Positions 1-8,025 are shown, numbered from the stretch's first letter. The stretch: 33,461 nucleotides of DNA from Candidatus Altimarinota bacterium (GCA_016763975.1 JAESSS010000083.1:1-33461), one strand, 5' to 3'. Notes: generated from the sequence alone by a model not told the origin. A program made the numbers and translations.

Positions 1-770
1 GGAATACGAAAAGTTCTAGCCTGATCCGCAATAGCTCTAGTAATCGCCTGCCTAATCCACCAAGTCGCATAAGTAGAAAATTTAAAACCACGATTATAAT
101 CAAATTTTTCAACTGCTCTAAACAAACCAATATTTCCTTCCTGAATTAAATCCAAGAACGACAAACCTCTTCCGATATATTTTTTTGCAATACTTACAAC
201 CAAACGCAAATTAGCCTCAGCCAAATTCTGCTTAGCTGCTTGATCACCTTTCTCAATTCTCTTCGCAAGATCAACCTCTTCCTTTGCAGTCAAAAGATCA
301 ACTTTACCAATTTCACAAAGATAAAGACGAATAGAATCATTAGCTATTTCTTTGTAATCAGCCTCCCTCTTTGCACGCTTCTCCTTTAACTCTTTTAAGT
401 TAATTCTCCTAGGTTTAACTTCTTCTTCCTTCTCTTCTTTTTTAGGTTTTTTAGCCTTCTTCTTACTTCCTTTCACCTTCTTATCCTTTTTCTTCTTATC
501 ATCCCTTCTATTCTGGCTCTCCCAGTCAGTAATATCAAATTGCAAAGCATCCTTAGTATCCAAAACTTCGATACCAAGATCCAAAAACAAAGTATAAAGA
601 TCATCCAAAAGAATCAGATCAGTCTCAATCTTCGGTACCGCCTTAAGTAATTCATCCTGCGTAACAAAACCCTGCTGTCGACCTTTTATAAACAAAGTCT
701 TAACCTCTTTAGGGTATTTTTCCAACTGCTCATCAGTCGGCTGCGTAATGAATTTTGTAGTTCTTGCCAT
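1..770 (-). CDS. rpoD: RNA polymerase primary sigma factor RpoD (3' part outside window)
   Basis: Housekeeping sigma factor directing RNA polymerase to -35/-10 promoters. The visible 256 codons start at ATG 768-770. They contain a region 1.1-like N-terminus (about residues 10-72), a very lysine-rich linker (about 92-117) and region 1.2 from about residue 145. Region 2 then runs to the edge, with the motifs [19 protein letters not shown] (207-225) and [16 protein letters not shown] (229-244), the core-binding and -10-recognition helices. Regions 3 and 4 lie beyond the window. dnaG ends 37 bp upstream on the same strand, the classic dnaG-rpoD pairing, here without rpsU. No Shine-Dalgarno is visible before the ATG. 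Identification is firm; only completeness of the gene is unknown. Confidence 0.96.
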   Translation of the reverse strand, partial: MARTTKFITQPTDEQLEKYPKEVKTLFIKGRQQGFVTQDELLKAVPKIETDLILLDDLYTLFLDLGIEVLDTKDALQFDITDWESQNRRDDKKKKDKKVKGSKKKAKKPKKEEKEEEVKPRRINLKELKEKRAKREADYKEIANDSIRLYLCEIGKVDLLTAKEEVDLAKRIEKGDQAAKQNLAEANLRLVVSIAKKYIGRGLSFLDLIQEGNIGLFRAVEKFDYNRGFKFSTYATWWIRQAITRAIADQARTFRI

Positions 771-807
771 TTAGCTTGATATTAACTTCTGCTGCTCTTG
801 CAACAAT

Positions 808-2532
808 TCAATTAATTTTTTCCTCGTCACTAACTTTTTCAGCCTCTAATACAGCCAAATGAATCTCTTTTAACCTCCTCGCCTTACGATCTCTCTGCGC
901 TTTGTCAACTAGCTTTTCTATCTCCAAACTCAATGTCCGCTCAGCAAAATCTTGATATTTCTCTTCAATATACAAGACCCAAACCTTCAACTTGTCGGCT
1001 ACTGTAGCCAAGAAACCTTTATCAAAATCCCAGCGATCTAATTGACCTCGGGCTCGATTATACTGATCGCTAATCTCCTTGTAAATAGTATTAATTTCAC
1101 CTTCAAAATACTGATCCGGCAATATCTTCTCTAAATTTTTGAATAATTTCGGAAATGACAAAACCAAAGCAATCAAAAGCTCATCCACACTATATTTTCT
1201 AACCTGAACCACAACAGTTGGATCTTGTTTTGCAGGATGATTCGAAGAAAGCTTAAAACCATCAATCTCATCATACAAAGACTGCTCCGAAACCATCAAC
1301 TTCTTAGACAACTCCCGTACATAAAAATCCTTCACCGTTGGAGACATCTCCTTATACAAAGGCAAAAGCTCCCTAATCACCGCCACCCTTCCCTCCAAAA
1401 CAGTAACATCATGCCGCAGCACCAACTGATCAATATAAAAAGAAACAAAACCCTGCGCCTCCTTCACCATACTTTTAAATTTATCACCATCCTTTATGAC
1501 AAATTCTGCCGGATCCTTTGCATCAAAATCTCCAACAGTTTTCATCGCAATATCCACTCCCTGCAAAACAGAATAAGCCCTCTTGGTCGCATCAAAACCC
1601 GCATTATCCTTGTCAAAACAACTCACAGCCTTCTTCGTAATACGTTTCAGCATTTTGGCATGATCCTTGGTCAAAGCTGTTCCACTCGTCGCCACAACAT
1701 TCTTCACCCCTTCCTGAAAAGGCAAAATCACATCAAAGTACCCCTCAACCAAAAGCACACTGCCCTCCTCCTTGATCGCCTTTTTTGCAAAAGAAAGCCC
1801 GTACATCACCTTACTTTTTGAATAAACCGGATTTTCAGGAGAATTCAAATACTTTGGCGTCTGTTCCTTGCTCAATGCCCTGCCCCCAAAACCACAAATC
1901 CTTCCTAAGTAATCAAAAATTGGAAACATCAATCGACTACGAAATTTATCGTAAAACTTCTCTGCAGTAATATCTTTAGAAGAAATGAAACCTGACTTCA
2001 ACAAAACATTTTTAGAAATCCCCTTCTCCAAAAGAATCGGATAAAGAGCGTTAAAAGAATCCGGCGCAAAACCAATCCTAAACTCCTTAATAGTATCTTC
2101 CGTTAATCCCCTTCTCTTCAAATAATCTAAAACCTTCGCCCCTTTATTAGTTTTCCATAAAGTTTTCTCAAACAACTCACAAGCCAAATCATGAGCCTTG
2201 AAATACTCATCCTTCTCACTTTTGCTCGGCCCCTTCTTCTTATAATCTTTTTTGTCCAAAGTAACACCAGCCCTATCCGCCAAAATCTGCAGAGACTCCG
2301 AAAAAGTCACTCCTTCCACCTCCTGCACAAAAGTAAAAATATCCCCACCTCGATTACACCCAAAACAATGGCAAATTTGCTTTTCCGGGCTCACCACAAA
2401 ACTAGGAGTGCTTTCACTATGAAAAGGACAAAGCCCCTTCCAATTCAAGCCCGCCTTCTTTAATTCAACATATTGCGAAACAACATCTTTGATGCCCAAG
2501 CGCCCTTTGATTTCCTCAACATTATCAGCCAT
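808..2532 (-). CDS. dnaG: DNA primase DnaG
   Basis: Synthesises RNA primers for replication. At 574 residues it is of normal length. An N-terminal CHC2 zinc ribbon has ligands C35, H38, C56 and C59 (CPFH...CHCFGC). It is followed by the primase core and a TOPRIM domain with the acidic motifs LLVEGYFDV and CFDKDNAGFDA, about residues 260-320. A poorly conserved C-terminal part, probably for helicase binding, ends in a charged helix. The stop is TGA. The gene follows the sugar-phosphate transferase after a 12-bp gap and precedes rpoD. A weak extended -10 (TGA-TAGATT) lies six bases before the ATG and shares the TGA stop codon of the upstream gene. No Shine-Dalgarno is present. Confidence 0.96.
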   Translation of the reverse strand: MADNVEEIKGRLGIKDVVSQYVELKKAGLNWKGLCPFHSESTPSFVVSPEKQICHCFGCNRGGDIFTFVQEVEGVTFSESLQILADRAGVTLDKKDYKKKGPSKSEKDEYFKAHDLACELFEKTLWKTNKGAKVLDYLKRRGLTEDTIKEFRIGFAPDSFNALYPILLEKGISKNVLLKSGFISSKDITAEKFYDKFRSRLMFPIFDYLGRICGFGGRALSKEQTPKYLNSPENPVYSKSKVMYGLSFAKKAIKEEGSVLLVEGYFDVILPFQEGVKNVVATSGTALTKDHAKMLKRITKKAVSCFDKDNAGFDATKRAYSVLQGVDIAMKTVGDFDAKDPAEFVIKDGDKFKSMVKEAQGFVSFYIDQLVLRHDVTVLEGRVAVIRELLPLYKEMSPTVKDFYVRELSKKLMVSEQSLYDEIDGFKLSSNHPAKQDPTVVVQVRKYSVDELLIALVLSFPKLFKNLEKILPDQYFEGEINTIYKEISDQYNRARGQLDRWDFDKGFLATVADKLKVWVLYIEEKYQDFAERTLSLEIEKLVDKAQRDRKARRLKEIHLAVLEAEKVSDEEKIN

Positions 2533-2538
2533 AACCGA

Positions 2539-2547
2539 AATCTATCA
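2539..2547 (-). promoter_or_regulatory. Candidate extended -10 for dnaG (leaderless geometry)
   Basis: On the minus strand TGA-TAGATT occupies 2547-2539 and is followed by exactly six bases, then the dnaG ATG. The TGn part is the stop codon of the preceding gene. The hexamer matches 4 of 6 consensus bases and no good -35 is visible. The call rests on the same geometry recurring at many other starts here. Confidence 0.35.
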
Positions 2548-3606
2548 CTTTTTTCGCGGAATCAAAACAAGAGCCATTGCCAAAATAAGCATAAAAAAGC
2601 CTAATCCAACAATCATGAAAAATTTCTGCTCAGTACTGACAAAAGTAATTGCCGAAAATCCCAAAAAGCCCGTAACCAAAAGATACAGAGTCACCACCTT
2701 TTTTTCTGAAAAGCCCACATCCAAAAGACGATGATGCAAATGTTTCAAATCCCCTTGCCACGGTTTGCGCCCAGCCATCAACCTCCGCCCCACTACCCAA
2801 AGCAAGTCCAAAATAGGCAAACCCAAAACCAAAAAGGCCGTCGCAATCTTTCCCCCTGACAAAATAGCCAAAACCGCAATCATCAAACCAAAAAAGGTCG
2901 AACCACTATCCCCCATCAAGATCTTGGGTTTAGGGAAATCAAAAATAAAAAATGCCAAAGCAATCATAGCCAAGATAAGCGACAAACTCGCTACTAAAAA
3001 TTGAGAACTAGGATCTTCATGAATCGAAGGATGCACACTCAAAGCAAAAATTGTCATACCCGCAATAAAAGTAACCCCGGAAGAAAGCCCCGAAACACCA
3101 TCCACAAAATTCATAGAATTCAAAATAGTCATCACCCAAAAAATAGTAAACAAAGCACTCAACAAAGGAGCACCAAGCAAATACCAACCAGTTACATGAG
3201 AAAAGCCCACAAAATCAACAACACCAAGAATCGGCAAATTAACTGAAAAGATAAAAACACCAGCAAAAACCAATACAAGCCCCGCCAAAAACTGCACCAA
3301 AAGCCTCAACCAAGGACTAACATTATATTTATCATCCAAAAACCCAACAAGCACCACCATTCCAGATGCCAAAAGCAAATACTTCACATCCTCAAAAGGC
3401 AAAAAAATCCCCACCACAATCAAAAAACTAGCGAAAATAGCCAAACCACCATAATAAGGAATCGCCTTGCGCACCTTTCCATAAAGATGAGGCCGATCCA
3501 TCAATCCCCACTGAGGAAAAAACTGCACAGCAGCCTTAACCATCACAAAAGTGATCAAAAACGCTACAAGTGCCAAGATTCCATATTGAGAAATGAGATT
3601 TTGCAT
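2545..3606 (-). CDS. WecA/TagO-type undecaprenyl-phosphate sugar-1-phosphate transferase
   Basis: Polytopic membrane enzyme (353 residues, about ten or eleven hydrophobic segments) of the polyprenyl-phosphate GlcNAc/MurNAc-1-phosphate transferase family. It would transfer a HexNAc-1-phosphate from a UDP-sugar to undecaprenyl phosphate at the cytoplasmic face. Visible motifs are the DD pair (D91-D92, GFLDDKYNVSP), NSMNFVDGVSGLSSG (163-177), ILMGDSGS with D233, and KHLHHRLLDVGFS (288-300). The HLHHRLL signature points to WecA/TagO rather than MraY, so the likely job is to start a cell-wall or surface glycopolymer, not lipid I. Substrate cannot be told from sequence. It lies between truB and dnaG, 24 bp after truB. 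Confidence 0.85.
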   Translation of the reverse strand: MQNLISQYGILALVAFLITFVMVKAAVQFFPQWGLMDRPHLYGKVRKAIPYYGGLAIFASFLIVVGIFLPFEDVKYLLLASGMVVLVGFLDDKYNVSPWLRLLVQFLAGLVLVFAGVFIFSVNLPILGVVDFVGFSHVTGWYLLGAPLLSALFTIFWVMTILNSMNFVDGVSGLSSGVTFIAGMTIFALSVHPSIHEDPSSQFLVASLSLILAMIALAFFIFDFPKPKILMGDSGSTFFGLMIAVLAILSGGKIATAFLVLGLPILDLLWVVGRRLMAGRKPWQGDLKHLHHRLLDVGFSEKKVVTLYLLVTGFLGFSAITFVSTEQKFFMIVGLGFFMLILAMALVLIPRKK

Positions 3607-3615
3607 AACGGAGAG

Positions 3616-3624
3616 ATTCTAACA
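3616..3624 (-). promoter_or_regulatory. Candidate extended -10 upstream of the WecA/TagO-type gene
   Basis: Minus-strand TGT-TAGAAT lies nine bases before the ATG at 3606. TAGAAT matches 5 of 6 consensus bases and has the TGn extension; no clear -35 is seen. It would give a leader of only a few nucleotides. Confidence 0.45.
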
Positions 3625-3630
3625 CAAGTA

Positions 3631-4473
3631 CTAAAGAATCTTCTTCTCAAACTTCATTCCCGCCTTCAACACACCAACCATTTCACCCTTGTAGAAAGCC
3701 ATTTTCAACTCCCCTTGTTCAACTTTATTGCTCTCGACCGTATGTCCATTTTGCAAACCCTGCCATTCCTCATCATTTAGCTCTATAAAAGGAAAACTAC
3801 GAGCCATTTCTTCCATAGAAATCAATCGTTGTTCAACATTATTATTCAACTCCTCCACTTTGCAGCTATGCATAGAGAAAAACTTCCCCACACGCGTCCT
3901 ACGAAGCTCTTTTACATAGGCTCCAACTTCTAGCTTAGCACCAAGATCATGAATCAAAGAACGGATATATGTGCCCGTCGAACATTTCACACTAAAAGAA
4001 ACTTCCGGCCAAGCAAATTCCAGAATCTCAAACCGTTCAATGCGCACGCTACGACTCTTCATCTCAACCTCCTTGCCTTCACGCACCAAATCACAAGCTC
4101 TACGCCCAGCAATCTTCAAAGCCGAGTACTTCGGCGGCACCTGCTCTATTTCGCCCACAAAGCCCTCCACAGCCTTCTGCAAGTCGGCCGGGCACACTTC
4201 CCCATCGGAAACCAACGTCACTTCACCGGCCGCATCAAAAGTATCCGAAACTGAACCAAATCTAGCCACAACCTCATAAGCCTTGTCACAACCAATCAAG
4301 TATTCCAATAATTTAGTGCCCTGCCCCAAAGCCAATACCAAAAGACCGGTCGCCAATGGATCTAATGTGCCACTATGACCAATTTTTCTTTCACCTGTAA
4401 TGCCCTTCACTTTCTTCACCACATCAAAAGAAGTCCAATCCTTTTCCTTATCTAACAACAAAAATCCATTCAT
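3631..4473 (-). CDS. truB: tRNA pseudouridine-55 synthase TruB
   Basis: Converts U55 of the tRNA T-loop to pseudouridine. The protein is 280 residues, normal for bacterial TruB. The N-terminal catalytic domain shows LLLDKEKDWTSFDVV and HSGTLDPLATGLL, with catalytic Asp38 inside GTLDP. YEVVARFGSVSDTFDAAG and GTYIRSLIHDLG follow, and a short C-terminal PUA-like tail ends the protein. Its ATG overlaps the murE stop in an ATGA arrangement (4470-4473), which suggests translational coupling. The usual neighbours (rbfA, infB, ribF) are not adjacent, although a riboflavin kinase lies just beyond murE. Confidence 0.96.
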   Translation of the reverse strand: MNGFLLLDKEKDWTSFDVVKKVKGITGERKIGHSGTLDPLATGLLVLALGQGTKLLEYLIGCDKAYEVVARFGSVSDTFDAAGEVTLVSDGEVCPADLQKAVEGFVGEIEQVPPKYSALKIAGRRACDLVREGKEVEMKSRSVRIERFEILEFAWPEVSFSVKCSTGTYIRSLIHDLGAKLEVGAYVKELRRTRVGKFFSMHSCKVEELNNNVEQRLISMEEMARSFPFIELNDEEWQGLQNGHTVESNKVEQGELKMAFYKGEMVGVLKAGMKFEKKIL

Positions 4474-5759
4474 AACTTCCCAATTAATTCTTCAATCACA
4501 TCACGATCATTCCACTTTATCCTCTTGCCTCTAAGCATCATTACCTCCTCACAGCCCTTGCCCGAAACAATAACTGAATCACCTTTTTGAGCCAAAGACA
4601 AAGCCAAACAAATCGCTTCCTTTCTATCTGGAATTTTCCAAAAACTATCCCCTTCAACACGCTCCACACCCTCAGATATTTGATCTAAAATCTCATACTC
4701 ATCCTCGGTATATGGATCATCATTGGTCAAAACAATATAATCCGCATATTTATGAGCCACCTTACCCATCTCTGGACGTTTATGTTTATCACGTCCTCCA
4801 CCAGTCGCCCCAAAAACAACAAACAAACGACCTTCCGTCAGTTTTTTGTAGGTAGAAAACAAATTCTTCAAAGCCACAACATCATGTGCATAATCCACTA
4901 CCACAGTAAAATCCTGCCCAGCATTCACGATTTCATAACGCCCGGGAACAGCTCCCAGATTATCTAAACCTTTTTTCACTTGTTCAATCGAAAGCCCCAG
5001 TGCCACACAAACAGCACTTGCCGCCAAAGCATTATAAACATTAAAACGCCCGGGCATTTTCAGCGAAACAGGCAAAGCCTCATTGGGCATATGTAAAATA
5101 AATTCAGAACCTTTTGAATCACTTTTTAAATCACTAACATGAAAAATACCCTTATCTAAACCATAAGTAAATTTGCGATCGGCCACAAAAGAATCAAAAT
5201 ACTCAAAATTTTCATCCTCAGCATTCAAAACCAAAACTTTCTGCATATCTTTCTTCCTACGACCACGAGAAACTTTCTTAAACAATTGCCCTTTCGCCCT
5301 CAAATAAGCATCAAAACTACCATGATACTCCACATGTTCCGGCGTCACATTAGTAATCACCGCAACATCGATATTGATACCCAACACACGAGACTGAGTC
5401 ATTGCGTGAGAAGAAACTTCCAAAATCGCATATTTACAACCAGCCTTTACCATCCTCCTCAAAATCTTCTGCAAACCAAAACGCCCCATAGTCGTTTGTT
5501 TCGAAACGTTACTCCACTGCTCATCCCCAACTCGAAAACGAATGGTCGAAGTCATACCTACCTTTTCTCCGGCACCATGCAAGATACTCGTAATCATATT
5601 AACCGTAGAAGTCTTGCCATTGGTGCCCGTAACCCCCACCACTATCAATTCTTTAGCCGGAAACCCATAAATCACCGCCGCCATTGCCGCAACAAATTTG
5701 TGATAAAGAAGCCGAATCGGATGCCTATCCGGAATTAAATTTCTAAGGTAAGAAAACAT
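4470..5759 (-). CDS. murE: MurE-type UDP-N-acetylmuramyl peptide ligase, short form
   Basis: Mur ligase (429 residues) adding the third amino acid of the peptidoglycan stem. The ATP-binding P-loop is GVTGTNGKTS (42-51). The central domain carries TSTIRFRVG, LEVSSHAM, NVTPEHVEYHG and the YLRAKGQLF lysine site. The C-terminal domain carries VVDYAHDVVALKNL and GATGGGRDKHKRPEMG. The family is usually about 480-500 residues. Here only about 38 residues precede the central domain, so the N-terminal UDP-binding domain is mostly missing. The specificity loop reads TNDDPYTEDE, where DAP-adding MurE has DNPR, so the amino acid added cannot be assumed. It starts 12 bp after the riboflavin kinase and overlaps truB by 4 bp. 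Confidence 0.85.
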   Translation of the reverse strand: MFSYLRNLIPDRHPIRLLYHKFVAAMAAVIYGFPAKELIVVGVTGTNGKTSTVNMITSILHGAGEKVGMTSTIRFRVGDEQWSNVSKQTTMGRFGLQKILRRMVKAGCKYAILEVSSHAMTQSRVLGINIDVAVITNVTPEHVEYHGSFDAYLRAKGQLFKKVSRGRRKKDMQKVLVLNAEDENFEYFDSFVADRKFTYGLDKGIFHVSDLKSDSKGSEFILHMPNEALPVSLKMPGRFNVYNALAASAVCVALGLSIEQVKKGLDNLGAVPGRYEIVNAGQDFTVVVDYAHDVVALKNLFSTYKKLTEGRLFVVFGATGGGRDKHKRPEMGKVAHKYADYIVLTNDDPYTEDEYEILDQISEGVERVEGDSFWKIPDRKEAICLALSLAQKGDSVIVSGKGCEEVMMLRGKRIKWNDRDVIEELIGKL

Positions 5760-5765
5760 GCGAAA

Positions 5766-5794
5766 AGTGTACTACCCCGCCCAATCTCTTGCAA
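5766..5794 (-). promoter_or_regulatory. Promoter of murE with leaderless spacing
   Basis: On the minus strand TTGCAA (5794-5789), a 17-bp spacer and TACACT (5771-5766) are followed by six bases and then the murE ATG. With the hexamer at -12 to -7, +1 falls on the A of the ATG. It overlaps the end of the upstream kinase gene. Confidence 0.55.
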
Positions 5795-6119
5795 ACTGAA
5801 TATCCTTCTTAATCTGTTTTTTCAGAGCATCTGCATCTTCAAATTTTTCTATATCACGAATTTTCTCAAAAACCTGAACATCAATTTTTGTTCCTAAAGC
5901 CACATGTCCCTTCCAATCAACAACATGAACCTCACAGAATTTTTTGTCATCAAAAGTCGGCCTTCCACCCAGATTTATGGCAGCCAACAGCCATTCACCT
6001 TTAATCAAAACTTTACCGACAAAAACCCCGGAATCTTCACCTTTATAAGGAATATTAATAGTGTGAATTCCCATTTCACCTCCTCGACCACTGCCTTTCA
6101 TAACTTTACCTTCAAGCAT
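5772..6119 (-). CDS. Standalone riboflavin kinase domain (RibF C-terminal half)
   Basis: A 115-residue protein matching the flavokinase half of bifunctional RibF, which makes FMN from riboflavin and ATP. Visible are the opening MLEGKVMKGSGRGGEMG, then GVFVGKV, AAINLGGRPTF, CEVHVVDW (Glu63 in the catalytic-Glu position) and a final helix KKQIKKDIQFARDW. The metal-binding PTAN motif is degenerate (HTIN, T20 and N22 kept). The FMN adenylyltransferase half is absent; a separate RibL-like gene is at 22496. I start it at the ATG at 6117-6119, where the kinase homology begins and a -10-like TATATT lies six bases upstream. A start at 6155 would add 12 unrelated residues and overlap the divergent gene. 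Confidence 0.82.
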   Translation of the reverse strand: MLEGKVMKGSGRGGEMGIHTINIPYKGEDSGVFVGKVLIKGEWLLAAINLGGRPTFDDKKFCEVHVVDWKGHVALGTKIDVQVFEKIRDIEKFEDADALKKQIKKDIQFARDWAG

Positions 6120-6133
6120 ATTTAAAATATACT
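6105..6133 (+). promoter_or_regulatory. Promoter of the O-antigen-ligase-like gene, overlapping a divergent -10
   Basis: TTTACC (6105-6110), a 17-bp spacer and TATACT (6128-6133) are followed by seven bases and then the ATG at 6141. This is leaderless geometry. The hexamer overlaps the opposite-strand TATATT at 6126-6131. Confidence 0.5.
6126..6131 (-). promoter_or_regulatory. -10 element of the riboflavin kinase gene (leaderless geometry)
   Basis: Minus-strand TATATT is followed by six bases and then the ATG at 6119. It shares four positions with the plus-strand TATACT of the divergent gene, so the two promoters should exclude each other. The -35 is weak. Confidence 0.45.
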
Positions 6134-6140
6134 CAAAGCC

Positions 6141-7295
6141 ATGAAAAAACTCCACCTATTCCTATTATATACGACAATATTCTTCCTGCAGGCATACCTG
6201 ATCCGTTTTAACATCGGATCTTATCCAACAAACGGCCAAGAAATCCTCATCGCACTAACAACTCTAAGTTTTTTGAGCATCAAAGTTTTCTCAAACAAAC
6301 TAATACAAACAATCAAAAACATTCACAAACACTGGGTATTAATATCTTTTATACTACTGACAATTTACTCAATAGTCGCAAGCGGACTGCACAGCAACCT
6401 CGATTTTTATCGACATCTCAAATTCACATTCTTTGCAATCACACTCTCATTTATCTTTTTAGAAACTTTTCAAACAGCAGAAGAAAGAGAAAAAGGAATA
6501 AAAGTAATGGGCATGGGAGCGATTATGTTTGGAATATTTTCCGCATTTTATAACTTTGCAGGACTAAACCTCGCCCACGACTTAAGACTCACTGGACCGC
6601 TAGACGCAGCAGTTTACCTCGCATTCTACATCGCACCATTCTTCATATATTTCACAATCAAAACACTTCAAAAAAAAGAAGCCCCAATTCTAGCAATCGC
6701 TGCAGCTCTCATCCTCCTTGCTACAAAATCAATGGGCGCAATCGCCGCAGCATTCTTTGTAATTTTATTTTATTTAGTCACTCGCAAAAAATTAAACAAA
6801 AAATCAAAAGCAGGATTAGCTTTAATTGCAATAATTATAGCTGCCGTAATATTTAACAACAAAATCCTCCCAACAATCCAAACAGAATACTCCAGCCTGG
6901 ATGAACGCGGCCAAATATGGCAAGTCTCAGCCGAATTCCTCAAAGAACCCAGCACTTGGATTGGCGGACTCGGACTCGGACAATTCCAAGAAAACTACGC
7001 CTCCAACGTCAAAGAAATCATCGGCCAAGAACCCCTCGACTACATCGTACTTCAACCCCACAACATTCTCTTACTCTTCATTTTTAACTATGGAATCTTC
7101 GGACTAATTTTCCTACTTTTCCTCATTTACAAAATATCAAAAAATGAAACATCGATATTCAGTCTAATATTCCTATATTTCTTGATTCACGGATTAATAG
7201 ACACGCCCTTTTTCAAAAACGATCTATTAATACTCTTTATGATATTCTCTCAATTAAGTTTGGGAAAGCCCTCCCACAAGTCCCCTCAAAACTGA
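6141..7295 (+). CDS. O-antigen ligase/Wzy-like polytopic membrane protein
   Basis: A 384-residue integral membrane protein with about ten hydrophobic segments. In its C-terminal half it has the Wzy_C/WaaL ligase-family pattern: ERGQIW near residue 255, a tryptophan then GGLGLGQF near 275-282 in the large outer loop, and QPHNILLLFIFNYGIFGL near 305-322. Members ligate or polymerise lipid-linked glycans outside the cytoplasmic membrane. That fits the WecA/TagO-type initiator encoded 2.5 kb away. The acceptor could be a lipid or a surface protein. Its 3' end overlaps the opposing tpiA gene by 42 bp, leaving no room for a terminator between them. The stop is TGA. Confidence 0.72.
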   Translation: MKKLHLFLLYTTIFFLQAYLIRFNIGSYPTNGQEILIALTTLSFLSIKVFSNKLIQTIKNIHKHWVLISFILLTIYSIVASGLHSNLDFYRHLKFTFFAITLSFIFLETFQTAEEREKGIKVMGMGAIMFGIFSAFYNFAGLNLAHDLRLTGPLDAAVYLAFYIAPFFIYFTIKTLQKKEAPILAIAAALILLATKSMGAIAAAFFVILFYLVTRKKLNKKSKAGLALIAIIIAAVIFNNKILPTIQTEYSSLDERGQIWQVSAEFLKEPSTWIGGLGLGQFQENYASNVKEIIGQEPLDYIVLQPHNILLLFIFNYGIFGLIFLLFLIYKISKNETSIFSLIFLYFLIHGLIDTPFFKNDLLILFMIFSQLSLGKPSHKSPQN

Positions 7296-7919
7296 TTCAG
7301 GATCATCGGCCTTAGTCACTCCAGAAGCCAATAAAACCCCAACAGAACCCAATTTTAAAGCAATTGTAACGTCTTCAGGATCACGAATTCCGGCACCAAC
7401 CAAAGTCTTGCCTTTACCACAAATTTTCACAGCTTCCTCAATTATTTCTGGACCAGCTTTGGAAACTGAAATATCACCACCAATCAACTCCGGAGGTTCC
7501 ACAGCAATCAAATCTGGATAATACTGAAAAATTTCCCGAGCACATTCTGGATCATTCGCACAAACTATAGTAAAAAGCCCAGCATCTTTAGCAGCTTTTA
7601 CATGATCTCTAATCTGATCTTTTGGAATTTGTCGTTCAGCATGATTCAAAATAGTACCAAAAGCACCCATTTTTTTCACCAAAGTAGGCAAAACATGACC
7701 AGTATTACTACCAAAACCAACATCATCAATATGTTGAGCAAAAACCGGAATATCAACCGCAGCTATAACCGCAGCCAAATCTAAGGCATTTACCGCAATA
7801 GCAATTGAAGCACCGGTTTCTTTTGCCACTTTTTCATGAATTTTAGCCAACTCGACAGCACGCTCCCCCACGGCACTTTCATAAACCTTAAAATTTACAA
7901 TTATTACTGGTAGCTCCAT
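7254..7919 (-). CDS. tpiA: Triose-phosphate isomerase, archaeal type
   Basis: Interconverts dihydroxyacetone phosphate and glyceraldehyde 3-phosphate in glycolysis/gluconeogenesis. At 221 residues it is about 30 shorter than typical bacterial TpiA and matches the archaeal form: VNFKVYESAVG with N9 and K11, AQHIDDVGFGSNTGHVLP, GTILNHAER with catalytic H93, AVEPPELIG with catalytic E141, and GVLLASGVTKADDP near the phosphate site. All catalytic residues are present. Its promoter lies back-to-back with that of the giant-gene operon. The C-terminal 13 codons overlap the convergent membrane protein gene. Confidence 0.93.
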   Translation of the reverse strand: MELPVIIVNFKVYESAVGERAVELAKIHEKVAKETGASIAIAVNALDLAAVIAAVDIPVFAQHIDDVGFGSNTGHVLPTLVKKMGAFGTILNHAERQIPKDQIRDHVKAAKDAGLFTIVCANDPECAREIFQYYPDLIAVEPPELIGGDISVSKAGPEIIEEAVKICGKGKTLVGAGIRDPEDVTIALKLGSVGVLLASGVTKADDPESVLRGLVGGLSQT

Positions 7920-7943
7920 AAATTTGAGATTAATTTCACAGGA

Positions 7944-7972
7944 AATATATAGAAAAACCTAAGCTAAACCAA
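7944..7972 (-). promoter_or_regulatory. Promoter of tpiA
   Basis: Minus-strand TTGGTT (7972-7967), a 17-bp spacer and TATATT (7949-7944) lie 24 bases before the ATG. This predicts a leader of about 18 nt with no Shine-Dalgarno. Its -35 directly abuts the -35 of the divergent promoter starting at 7973. Confidence 0.6.
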
Positions 7973-8001
7973 TTGACGATTGAGGCTATTTTTGCTATAA
8001 T
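7973..8001 (+). promoter_or_regulatory. Near-consensus extended -10 promoter of the giant-gene operon
   Basis: TTGACG (7973-7978), exactly 17 bp, then TATAAT (7996-8001) preceded by a TGC extension (7993-7995). This is the best sigma-70 promoter seen in the window. The ATG follows 24 bases after the hexamer, giving a leader of about 18 nt that is almost all A/T and lacks a Shine-Dalgarno. Confidence 0.85.
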
Positions 8002-8025
8002 AATAAGAAATAAAAAAATAAAAGC

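Noticed and set aside
6120-6155. Longer riboflavin kinase reading from 6155
   Set aside because: It would overlap the divergent gene and add 12 residues unlike the family. The ATG at 6119 has a -10 at leaderless distance.
808-7295. Recoding of UGA as glycine, as in Gracilibacteria/Absconditabacteria
   Set aside because: Recognisable full-length genes end in TGA at the expected place (dnaG, the WecA/TagO-type gene, murE, the O-antigen-ligase-like gene, holA), and no in-frame TGA interrupts a conserved domain. The standard bacterial code fits.
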